Shown here: positions 22,675 through 29,439 of the stretch, one piece after another
Layout: each line of letters starts with the position of its first letter
How positions within the stretch are numbered: the stretch's first letter is position 1
NCBI GenBank assembly: GCA_021801905.1
Contig: JAKABJ010000004.1
Coordinates: 1-38,713 of the forward strand
Origin: Microcaldota archaeon
GTDB lineage: Archaea; Micrarchaeota; Micrarchaeia; Micrarchaeales; Micrarchaeaceae
Direction of reading: 5' to 3'
DNA length: 38,713 bases
The notes under the pieces: model-generated
What the model saw: the letters and a program-made list of their open reading frames with translations, nothing else
Database searches by the model: none
What the model was told of the DNA's origin: nothing
Program-made: the position numbers and the translations under genes

Positions 22675-24867
22675 ATGAAAACTCTTATAATAGCCGAGAA
22701 GCCCAGCGTTGCGCTTAGGATTGCATCTGCAATAGGAGGCAACAAGACTTCCCAGAAAAAAACCAAGGACAAAGTCTCGTATTATGAGATAGAAGACGGC
22801 AAAAATTCGGTCTATGTGGTTGCTGCAGTTGGACACCTTTTCACAATAAAGCAGAAAGAGAAGAATACAGGATATCCTGTGCTTGACGTGGAATGGGCGC
22901 CTTCATACTCTGTTGGAAAGTTATCAGGATACACGAAAAAATACCTTGACTGCATAACATCAGTTGCGAAAGGCTGCAGTTTTTTCATAAATGCATGCGA
23001 CTACGACATAGAAGGCACCGTGATAGGCACAAACATAATAAAATTCATCAATAATGGCAGGCTGGACGCCACATCTAAGCGAATGAAGTTCTCTACCACA
23101 ACAACAAAAGACCTTGTTGAGGCATATTCGAAAATGTCTAAATTGGACTTGAATAACTTTTATGCAGGGGAAGCAAGGCACATGCTTGACTGGATATGGG
23201 GGATAAACCTAAGCAGGGCGCTTACAACTGCGCTTGTTGGAAGGAGCTTCAGCAGGTCTCTCAGCATAGGCAGGGTGCAGGGCCCGGCACTCGCCATACT
23301 TGCAAACCTTGAGATTTCAATAATGAACTTTGTCCCAAAGCCTTTCTGGAGGGTATCCGCTTATATAAAGGGTGCTGAGTTTTTCTCTATAAGAGGGGAC
23401 ATACAGGAAAAGGCGGTTGCTGAGCAGGCTTATGGTAAGATAAACGGGGCCGGTTCTGGAATTGTTGAGTCTGTAGAGACAGTAGAAAGAAAAGTAAACC
23501 CATACCCTCCTTTCGACCTTACTTCGCTGCAGATGGAGAGCAGCAGGGCGCTGAGGATGGACCCTACAAGGACGCTGGCTGTGGCACAGTCTCTTTACGA
23601 GAAAGCCTACATATCCTATCCAAGGACGTCATCGCAGAAACTGCCGCAGAGCCTCGGCCTTAAAGGCATAATAAAAGAGATATCACGCAACCCAGCTTAC
23701 GGCAAACTTGCAAAAATGCTAATTGATGCCGGAAGATACAGCCCTGTAGAAGGGCAGAAAAATGATGAGGCGCATCCGGCGATATTTCCAACAGGCGTAA
23801 TGCCTGAAGGGCTGGACCAGGAAGAGGCAGCGCTTTACGACATGATTGTGAGGCGCTTCCTTTCCTGCTTTGCAGAGCCGGGAATTGTGGCAAGGCTCAA
23901 GGTCATCTGCGATTTCGGAGGGGAAAAACTGCAGGCAAACGGATCAAGGATGATAACACAGGGATGGCTTGAATATTACACGTATACAAAGCTTGAAGAG
24001 AAGGAGCTGCCACGTTTCTCGAAAGGCGAAAAAGTATCTGCAAATGATGCAAATATAAAGGAGCTGCAGACCCAGCCTCCAAAAAGGTACTCCAAGGCTA
24101 CGCTCGTTTCCGAACTGGAGAAAAGGAATCTCGGAACCAAGGCAACACGTGCAGCCATAGTTGACACTTTGTTTAGGAGAAATTACATAGAAGGCACAAG
24201 CATCAAAGTTACAAAATTTGGCATGGTTGTTTACAACACCCTTAAGAAAAACTGCTCGATGATAGTTGACGAAGAGACTACAAAAAGGCTTGAAGAGGAC
24301 ATGGAGGAGATATCAAGAGGCAATAAGAGCGAATCGGAAGTTGTTGATGAGGGCAAGCAGATGCTGCTTGATGCCATAAAGTCATTTGACCAGCATAAAG
24401 AGCAGATTTCAGAAGCAATGAGAAAAGGGCTCTATGAGAGCGAGATACTGGGCAAATGCCCTAAAGACGGAGGCGATCTTGTCATAAAAAGGTCGAAAGC
24501 TGGAAAATACTTTGCAGCATGCAACAATTATCCTAAATGCGCCAATACCTATTCATTGCCGCAGGGCGCCAAGATACTCCCAACTGGGAATACTTGCGAG
24601 CATTGCAATACTCCGATAATAAAAGTTATAAGAAAGGGCAGGCGTCCTTTTGAAATGGATTTGGACCCTAACTGCATAACCAAAAAAGAATGGGCTAAGG
24701 AAGTACCAGCCCCGCTACCGGCCTCTTTGGTTGCTGCTGAAAAGCCAGCCATTGAGATAAAGACAAAACCGGCCAGGAAGAAAGCGGGAGTTGCAGCCCG
24801 GAAGAGACAGACCCAGAGAAAAAAATCTTCCAGAAAGACCAAGAGCATTGACGGTGCTGATGAATGA
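22675..24867 (+). CDS. topA: DNA topoisomerase I (type IA)
   Basis: A 730-aa enzyme that relaxes negative supercoils by single-strand passage. The Toprim domain has IIAEKPSVALRIASAIGG (about 5-22) and ACDYDIEGTVIG (about 107-118) with the metal-binding D-x-D-x-E. The catalytic tyrosine is Y315 in YISYPRTSSQ. FGMVVYNTLKK and LEEDMEEI give the rest of the core. The C-terminus has a four-cysteine zinc motif with CPKDGGDL... and CNNYPKCA, a second with CEHC, then a lysine-rich tail (KKKAGVAARKRQTQRKKSSRK). It is the middle gene of a three-gene unit with the Arg-tailed membrane protein and trmI. Confidence 0.95.
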   Translation: MKTLIIAEKPSVALRIASAIGGNKTSQKKTKDKVSYYEIEDGKNSVYVVAAVGHLFTIKQKEKNTGYPVLDVEWAPSYSVGKLSGYTKKYLDCITSVAKGCSFFINACDYDIEGTVIGTNIIKFINNGRLDATSKRMKFSTTTTKDLVEAYSKMSKLDLNNFYAGEARHMLDWIWGINLSRALTTALVGRSFSRSLSIGRVQGPALAILANLEISIMNFVPKPFWRVSAYIKGAEFFSIRGDIQEKAVAEQAYGKINGAGSGIVESVETVERKVNPYPPFDLTSLQMESSRALRMDPTRTLAVAQSLYEKAYISYPRTSSQKLPQSLGLKGIIKEISRNPAYGKLAKMLIDAGRYSPVEGQKNDEAHPAIFPTGVMPEGLDQEEAALYDMIVRRFLSCFAEPGIVARLKVICDFGGEKLQANGSRMITQGWLEYYTYTKLEEKELPRFSKGEKVSANDANIKELQTQPPKRYSKATLVSELEKRNLGTKATRAAIVDTLFRRNYIEGTSIKVTKFGMVVYNTLKKNCSMIVDEETTKRLEEDMEEISRGNKSESEVVDEGKQMLLDAIKSFDQHKEQISEAMRKGLYESEILGKCPKDGGDLVIKRSKAGKYFAACNNYPKCANTYSLPQGAKILPTGNTCEHCNTPIIKVIRKGRRPFEMDLDPNCITKKEWAKEVPAPLPASLVAAEKPAIEIKTKPARKKAGVAARKRQTQRKKSSRKTKSIDGADE

Positions 24868-25424
24868 TGCTTTCAAACGCTTATAGGAAAATGAAAAGGG
24901 GGCCGCAGGTGATGCTGCCAAAAGACATAGGAGTGATAATCGCTTATTCTGGAATATCAAAATCTAGCGCGTGCGTAGATGCTGGAACCGGAAGCGGCTG
25001 GCTTGCAGTCTCTCTTGCAAGGGTTGCTGGAAAGGTTACAAGCTATGACCAAAGGGAGGATTTCCTGGCCATTGCTGAAAAAAACAGGGAGATGGAACGC
25101 CTAGAAAACCTTGAGCTAAAGCTTGGGGATGTGAGGAAAAGCATAGCCGAGAGGAACGTTGACTTAATTACGCTGGATATGCCGAATTCGGAAAAGGCGC
25201 TCTCTAATGCAAAAAAAGCGCTGAAGGCAGGAGGCTATGTTGCCGGATACCTGCCGCATATGGAACAGGTCAAAAGGTTTGTATCAAAGCTTAACTCATT
25301 GAAATTTCATGACGTTTATATTACAGAGATAATAGAGAGGGACATGCTGGTAAGAGAGGAAGGGATGCGGCCCTCTACAAAAGGGGTCTGGCATACGGGC
25401 TATCTTGTATTTGCACAGAAGTGA
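24864..25424 (+). CDS. trmI: tRNA (adenine58-N1)-methyltransferase, short TrmI
   Basis: A 186-aa SAM-dependent methyltransferase that makes m1A58 (and m1A57 in many archaea) in the T loop. RGPQVMLPKDIGVII is the family entry pattern, then the SAM motif VDAGTGSGWLAVSLAR (about 38-53), ITLDMPNSEKAL (motif IV), and the end RPSTKGVWHTGYLVFAQK. The full-size family is about 250 aa; the N-terminal beta domain of about 65 residues before RGPQV is absent, so the protein starts right at the SAM domain. Its ATG overlaps the topA stop (ATGA), so translation is coupled. Confidence 0.88.
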   Translation: MMLSNAYRKMKRGPQVMLPKDIGVIIAYSGISKSSACVDAGTGSGWLAVSLARVAGKVTSYDQREDFLAIAEKNREMERLENLELKLGDVRKSIAERNVDLITLDMPNSEKALSNAKKALKAGGYVAGYLPHMEQVKRFVSKLNSLKFHDVYITEIIERDMLVREEGMRPSTKGVWHTGYLVFAQK

Positions 25425-25443
25425 TATAATTAACTGTGGAATT

Positions 25444-25479
25444 AGCAGATCTGGTCTGCTTCAACCGATTTTGCATCGG
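25444..25479. terminator. Two tandem hairpins between convergent genes
   Basis: AGCAGA-TCTGG-TCTGCT (25444-25460) and CCGAT-TTTGC-ATCGG (25465-25479) are adjacent hairpins in the 69 bases between the trmI and CDA-like stops. Convergent position suggests transcript-end structures; a small RNA is possible. No T run follows directly. Confidence 0.4.
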
Positions 25480-25493
25480 CAGGGCTTTGAAGA

Positions 25494-26060
25494 TTAAGTT
25501 TTGACTCTCAAGATCTTGCAGTACCTGTCAAACTCAATATCTTGGCTTGCTAATTTTTTCAGCTCTGCATTAAGGGGAAGTTTGGGCACAAAATTGATCT
25601 TTGGTTTAATCTCTCTTATCTTGTTGGATGGGTATATAAGAACAGGAGGAGCTGGTGAGACCATATCCTTTAGCCTGGCGGAATACTTTGAGTTGCCTTC
25701 AGCATCGGCCACTATGATTTCCAGATAGGGATGCGTCCATTCCCACATGGCAGCCCAGCAGGTAAAGCATCCTGGAAAAATTTCTATTTCGTTATGCCCG
25801 GCGTCCTGGAATATTTCCACCATGCGCCTAAAATCAGTGCCATTATATCCTTCTGCCAGGGCTCTTACAATCCCTACCTCCTCGGCATGCAGCCCTTTGT
25901 GGCCGTATGTCTCCATATTAAATCCTCCAAATGCCTTCCCATCCCACATCTGAAAAGCTACCCCTACCGAGGACCTGAAGGTCCTGGCCATGCTCCTGTA
26001 ATGCTGTGCTGTTTTTATTAGATCCTTTATCTCTTTTGACTTGCTTGTCAAATTTCCCAC
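25494..26060 (-). CDS. Cytidine-deaminase-fold zinc protein
   Basis: A 188-aa protein with the zinc-dependent deaminase core: SSVGVAFQMWDGKAFGGFNMETYG (about 30-53, N-x-E of cytidine deaminases), then GLHAEE (about 56-61), where the histidine binds zinc and the glutamate shuttles protons, and FPGCFTCWAAMWEW (about 95-108) with the two cysteine ligands. In ordinary cytidine deaminase this is PCGxCRQ; here the order is PGCxxC, keeping the CxxC spacing. About 80 extra residues follow (IREIKPKINFVPKLPLN). The fold suggests nucleoside or base deamination; the exact substrate, or RNA target, is open. Start ATG is 257 bases from the TBP gene stop. Confidence 0.72.
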   Translation of the reverse strand: MGNLTSKSKEIKDLIKTAQHYRSMARTFRSSVGVAFQMWDGKAFGGFNMETYGHKGLHAEEVGIVRALAEGYNGTDFRRMVEIFQDAGHNEIEIFPGCFTCWAAMWEWTHPYLEIIVADAEGNSKYSARLKDMVSPAPPVLIYPSNKIREIKPKINFVPKLPLNAELKKLASQDIEFDRYCKILRVKT

Positions 26061-26172
26061 CGCACATTAATGCCATTTTAAGAATATAAGCTTTTAGATT
26101 TCTCAGCGCACGCAACTTTCCTTTAATGTTGTGGAATTTTATGAGAGCTTGCGCTGGAGGGTTAAAAAGTCG

Positions 26173-26194
26173 GGCGTATGCATGTGCATACGCC
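26173..26194. repeat. 10-bp perfect inverted repeat, GGCGTATGCA-TG-TGCATACGCC
   Basis: Perfect arms of ten bases with a two-base centre, within the 256-base stretch between TBP and the CDA-like gene. A second hairpin, ACTTCC-AAAAA-GGAAGT (26236-26252), follows. No ORF or tRNA fold is here. The whole stretch may hold a small RNA, terminator or operator. Confidence 0.45.
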
Positions 26195-26316
26195 ACGGGT
26201 GGATGAGAATAGGGTTGTTGCAGAATACGCGTAAAACTTCCAAAAAGGAAGTGTATGTAATTAAATTAAAGTCATTTATAAAGATTTGCTTTTATCGTTT
26301 TTACCATAGTATATGG

Positions 26317-26631
26317 CTATCTGCCCCTTGCCCCGGCCTTATATCTCTTTATCAGGGCAATTGCGTGATCGATAGCCTTTCTCACATCCTGCTTGGTTCT
26401 TGCTCCTGTGCATATGATCTTCCCGTTCTTGAAAAGGAGAAGCGCGGATTTTGGGTCATGGACCTTGAATATCGCCCCTGGGAACTGCTCTGGCTCATAA
26501 TCTATGTCTCTTGAGAGTTTTGCAAGGCCGTAAAGGTCTAAGTCTGTATGCAATTCTGCATGGGCAACAATATTTACTATAGTATATGTTGGCTTAAGCA
26601 CTATGTGCTTGCCAGATTTTTTTACTGCCAT
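26317..26631 (-). CDS. tbp: TATA-binding protein with a single repeat (half-size TBP)
   Basis: A 104-aa protein that is one TBP repeat. IVNIVAHAELHTDLDL begins the first strand; YEPEQFPGAIFKV and PKSALLLFKNGKIICTGARTKQDVRKAI give the saddle strands, with the two phenylalanines (in QFPG and LLLF) that kink TATA DNA. Known archaeal TBPs are about 180-190 aa with two such repeats in one chain. No second repeat occurs downstream in any frame, so a homodimer is needed for the full saddle. ATG at 26631 is chosen over TTG at 26643; it sits 10 bases after the predicted transcription start. It diverges from eL21 and shares a TATA element. A second, normal TBP may exist elsewhere. Confidence 0.88.
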   Translation of the reverse strand: MAVKKSGKHIVLKPTYTIVNIVAHAELHTDLDLYGLAKLSRDIDYEPEQFPGAIFKVHDPKSALLLFKNGKIICTGARTKQDVRKAIDHAIALIKRYKAGARGR

Positions 26632-26662
26632 ATAAACACGCAATTCATTTCTTATCTAAAGG

Positions 26663-26671
26663 TATAAATAT
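26663..26671. promoter_or_regulatory. Shared bidirectional TATA element, tbp and eL21
   Basis: TATAAATAT reads as a TATA box on both strands. Its centre is about 36 bases from each start codon (26631 on the minus, 26704 on the plus), leaving a leader of about 10 bases each way. It also shows the eL21 ORF start at 26680 given in the track is too early. Confidence 0.6.
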
Positions 26672-26703
26672 GTTTTACATTGAAATCATTCATCTGTGAT
26701 ATT

Positions 26704-26988
26704 ATGACAAAGAGATCAAACGGGCATTTCTCAGGAAAGACAAGAAACTTTGCAAGGCATCATAAGCCATCAAGCCTTAATACCAGCTCCATAATAAAGC
26801 AATTCGCAATAGGGGATAATGTGGCGATAGTGCCAAAAGGCAATGGATACAATAGCCCGCATCCAAGGTATAAAGGCAGGACTGGAAGAATAGAGGGAGT
26901 GCGCGGCTCTGCATATGTAGTAAAAGTAAATATAATGAATGCAGAGAGGACGCTCATAGTTCCTGCGCTGCACCTAGAGAAAGTATAA
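26704..26988 (+). CDS. rpl21e: 50S ribosomal protein eL21
   Basis: A 94-aa large-subunit protein of the archaeal/eukaryotic eL21 family. FAIGDNVAIVPKG (about 35-47), HPRYKGRTGRIEGVRGSAYVVKV (about 53-75) is the SH3-like core, and ERTLIVPALHLEKV the end. Start is MTKRSNGHFSGKTRN, as in other eL21, eight codons inside the track ORF. It binds 23S rRNA near the central protuberance. In many archaea eL21, Rpo4 and DUF655 are in one order; here eL21 is convergent to DUF655 with six bases between stops. Confidence 0.93.
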   Translation: MTKRSNGHFSGKTRNFARHHKPSSLNTSSIIKQFAIGDNVAIVPKGNGYNSPHPRYKGRTGRIEGVRGSAYVVKVNIMNAERTLIVPALHLEKV

Positions 26989-26994
26989 GCCAAT

Positions 26995-27573
26995 TTACCT
27001 GTATCTTCCTTCCCTCTTCGAATAAGGTTTTGTAAACATATAGAATCTTTCCGTTCCTTGAAGCTCGGATAGGACCCTTTCGCCTATTAGCTTTGCAGGA
27101 TCCTGCAGCAATGAAACCCTTGCATTTATATCTACAAAGCTCTCGAATCTCTTTTCATTCCTTGCTTTCAATATTGCTTCGAGGTGCTTTTTGCCGATTC
27201 CTGGGAGCAGCTCCAGAGCATGCTGTCTTATGTTTAAAGGACCAGCATTGTTGAAAACGTCGACGAATCTTTTCTCGTTGGCCTTTATTATTGTGCTTAT
27301 TGCCCTCTGCAATCCGTTCTTGGCTGTTTGAGTTAGATCATCATAACTTATCCTTGCCTTTATGAGCGAGACCTTCTCCCTTTCATCCTTTCCTATATAT
27401 ACTCTCTCGGCAAGCGCCATTGTGGCCCCTAGCTTTGGAGTAACTTCAAGAAGCGTAAACCATTCCTCTCCTATAAGCTGTGCTACAGGCTCAGATTTGT
27501 TCGAGAAAGACTTGCCAGTAGGCATGAAGTCAAGTACGTATGCATACTCTTCTCGTCTTTCTTCTTGCTGCAT
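26995..27573 (-). CDS. DUF655 protein (putative RNA/DNA-binding, HhH)
   Basis: A 192-aa archaeal DUF655 protein. It opens with EYAYVLDFMPTGKS, then an OB-like region with AQLIGEEWFTLLEVTPK and ERVYIGKDEREKV, and ends with a helix-hairpin-helix segment LELLPGIGKKHLEAILKARNEKRFESFVDI (about 118-147). The family sits next to Rpo4 and eL21 across archaea, and a transcription or ribosome-linked role is suspected but unproven. It lies 28 bases after the Rpo4 stop on the same strand, so they share a transcript. Confidence 0.9.
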   Translation of the reverse strand: MQQEERREEYAYVLDFMPTGKSFSNKSEPVAQLIGEEWFTLLEVTPKLGATMALAERVYIGKDEREKVSLIKARISYDDLTQTAKNGLQRAISTIIKANEKRFVDVFNNAGPLNIRQHALELLPGIGKKHLEAILKARNEKRFESFVDINARVSLLQDPAKLIGERVLSELQGTERFYMFTKPYSKREGRYR

Positions 27574-27601
27574 TCAAAACACTTCACGGATCTCATCAGA
27601 A

Positions 27602-27931
27602 CTACTTCTGGTTTACTATAGAAAGTATTTTCTTTACATCTTCGTCTGCAAATGTCTTCTTTTCAGAAGCAAGTATCTGCCTGAGCAGCATCTCGCTTTT
27701 TGGCATTAGGTTTAATATGGTAACTATTGCGTTAGGGCTCAGGTATCCGAGCTCTTCCAGCCCCTTCTTGAGCTTCTGCTCTGTGGATTTTGAGCCTGCA
27801 AACTTAGAGGCATGATCATAGGCCACCTGCTGCTCATATGTCAAATCCTTCTCCTTCTTCCTTTTTTCTAGTATCTCCAGTACCTCAGATAGAGACGCGT
27901 TGCTTATATACTTTGACTCTTTTCCTATCAT
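27602..27931 (-). CDS. rpoF: RNA polymerase subunit F (Rpo4)
   Basis: A 109-aa subunit forming the stalk of archaeal RNA polymerase with subunit E (Rpo7). KYISNASLSEVLEILEKRKKEKDLTYEQQVAYDHASKF is the family N-terminal half, and AIVTILNLMPKSEMLLRQILASEKKTFADEDVKKILSIV the HRDC-like end. Normal length. It is transcribed with DUF655 and is divergent to moxR. No Rpo7 is in the window. Confidence 0.93.
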   Translation of the reverse strand: MIGKESKYISNASLSEVLEILEKRKKEKDLTYEQQVAYDHASKFAGSKSTEQKLKKGLEELGYLSPNAIVTILNLMPKSEMLLRQILASEKKTFADEDVKKILSIVNQK

Positions 27932-28029
27932 TCATACCACAGTTTTTTAGACAACCGGAATGGCAGGTTATCTATTATAAGTTACCTATTTTAATAGTTC
28001 TGTTTAATCACTTATATAAAGGTTTTGAA

Positions 28030-28938
28030 ATGGAGCCAAAAGAGGCCTACGAGAAGGTTTTTGCAGAAGTTAGCAAGCATGTGGCAGGCAAGGAAGAGAC
28101 AATAAAACTTATCTTCATAGCAATGGTAGCCAATGGCCATGTATTGCTTGAGGGGGTGCCAGGAGTTGCAAAAACAACCATTACAAAAACTATAGCTGAG
28201 ACCATCAATGCCTCTTTCGGAAGAATACAGGGAATGCCAGATCTTGAGATAAAGGACATCATAGGATATGCTTACCTTGATGAATCGCACAACCCTGTAC
28301 TCAAAAAAGGGCCCATATTCAACAACATACTGCTAATAGACGAGCTTAATAGAGCCCCACCGAAAACCACCACTGCGCTGCTGGAAGCTCTGGAGGAGAG
28401 GCAGGTTACCATAGGCAATTCTACTATGCCGCTTGATAGGCCATTTATAGCTATAGCAACCCAGAACCCGCTGAATATAGAAGGCACTACACAGCTTCCG
28501 AAGGTGCTGGCAGACAGATTTCTTATGAGAATAGAGGTCACCTACCCTTCCGCAGAGGAAGAGAAGCAGATGCTGAGGATAAAGGAGAGCGATGAGAAGC
28601 TCTCTATAGCAAAAGTGATCGATAAACAGGATATGATAGAGATGCAAGCCAAAGTAAACTCTATACAGATGCAGGATGAGGTTGAGGAGTATATAACAAA
28701 ACTTGTAGAGGCTACAAGAACAGACATACACGTAGTCATGGGAGCAAGCCCAAGGGCAGAGATAAGCTTCATGAAGTGCGCCAAGGCAAAGGCATTGATA
28801 GAGGGAAGGAGCTCAATAACAATAGAGGACATAAAGTTCTTGGCGAAACCAGTGCTAAGCCATAGGATTGTGGCTAGGGCAACAGGAGGCATCGGAGTGG
28901 GAGGAATAATAAACGGCCTTGTTGCCATGCTTAAGTAG
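28030..28938 (+). CDS. MoxR-family AAA+ ATPase
   Basis: A 302-aa AAA+ ATPase of the MoxR/RavA type, chaperones that help assemble or insert cofactors in partner proteins, often with VWA-domain partners. Walker A GVPGVAKT (about 42-49), Walker B LLIDELNRAPP, sensor 1 ATQNPLNIEGT, and the winged end SHRIVARATGG. The track ORF begins 64 codons upstream in sequence that is antisense to rpoF, so the ATG at 28030 with AAAGGT seven bases before it is chosen. No VWA gene is seen here; a pilin-like gene follows eight bases later. Confidence 0.93.
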   Translation: MEPKEAYEKVFAEVSKHVAGKEETIKLIFIAMVANGHVLLEGVPGVAKTTITKTIAETINASFGRIQGMPDLEIKDIIGYAYLDESHNPVLKKGPIFNNILLIDELNRAPPKTTTALLEALEERQVTIGNSTMPLDRPFIAIATQNPLNIEGTTQLPKVLADRFLMRIEVTYPSAEEEKQMLRIKESDEKLSIAKVIDKQDMIEMQAKVNSIQMQDEVEEYITKLVEATRTDIHVVMGASPRAEISFMKCAKAKALIEGRSSITIEDIKFLAKPVLSHRIVARATGGIGVGGIINGLVAMLK

Positions 28939-28945
28939 TGGTCTG

Positions 28946-29407
28946 ATGAGATCCCAATCCGCAATCGAGTACCTTGTAACCTATGGGTGGGCATTGCTCA
29001 TAATTGCAATAGCGCTAATAGCGATTACGGCATTCGGGCTTTTTAACCCAGGCGGCTTTGTCGGAAATAGCTGCGTGCTTCCAAACGGCCTAAGCTGCAA
29101 AAGCGCAATTTTATCATCTAATGGAATGCTTACAATAAATATAGGGCAGGAGACTTCCTCTCCGATAAAAATAACGGAGGTGAGCTGCAATTCCAACCAG
29201 ACCGCTTATGATGGCATATCTGCGTCTGTGAATATTAACATAAACGGAAACGCCACTTTCACTCCTTTCTGCTATTACGCAGGAAATCAATTTAACGGCA
29301 AGATAGGGCAGGTCTATCACGGATTTGTCATTGTGAATTACACCTCCCAGTCTTCTTCAATATCGCAGCAGGCGATAGGCACATTTGTAGGCAAGGTGCA
29401 GAATTAA
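28946..29407 (+). CDS. Class III signal peptide pilin-like surface protein
   Basis: A 153-aa protein with a short N-terminus ending at the site RSQSAIEYLVTYGWALLIIAIALIAITAFG. The Q-S-x-E-Y pattern before the hydrophobic helix is the archaeal class III signal peptide cut by a prepilin-like peptidase. The outside part has N-x-S/T sites and four or five cysteines (SCVLPNGLSCKS, VSCNSN, FCYYAG). It is probably a pilin, adhesin or minor surface protein. Start ATG at 28946, nine codons inside the track ORF, gives this signal. Its pairing with MoxR suggests assembly help but is not proven. Confidence 0.85.
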   Translation: MRSQSAIEYLVTYGWALLIIAIALIAITAFGLFNPGGFVGNSCVLPNGLSCKSAILSSNGMLTINIGQETSSPIKITEVSCNSNQTAYDGISASVNININGNATFTPFCYYAGNQFNGKIGQVYHGFVIVNYTSQSSSISQQAIGTFVGKVQN

Positions 29408-29439
29408 AGAGAGGATTTTTCAGATAGGCAGCTTTCAGC

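Noticed and set aside
27838-28029. N-terminal 64 codons of the MoxR ORF in the track
   Set aside because: They read antisense to rpoF; family N-terminus and ribosome site both put the start at 28030.
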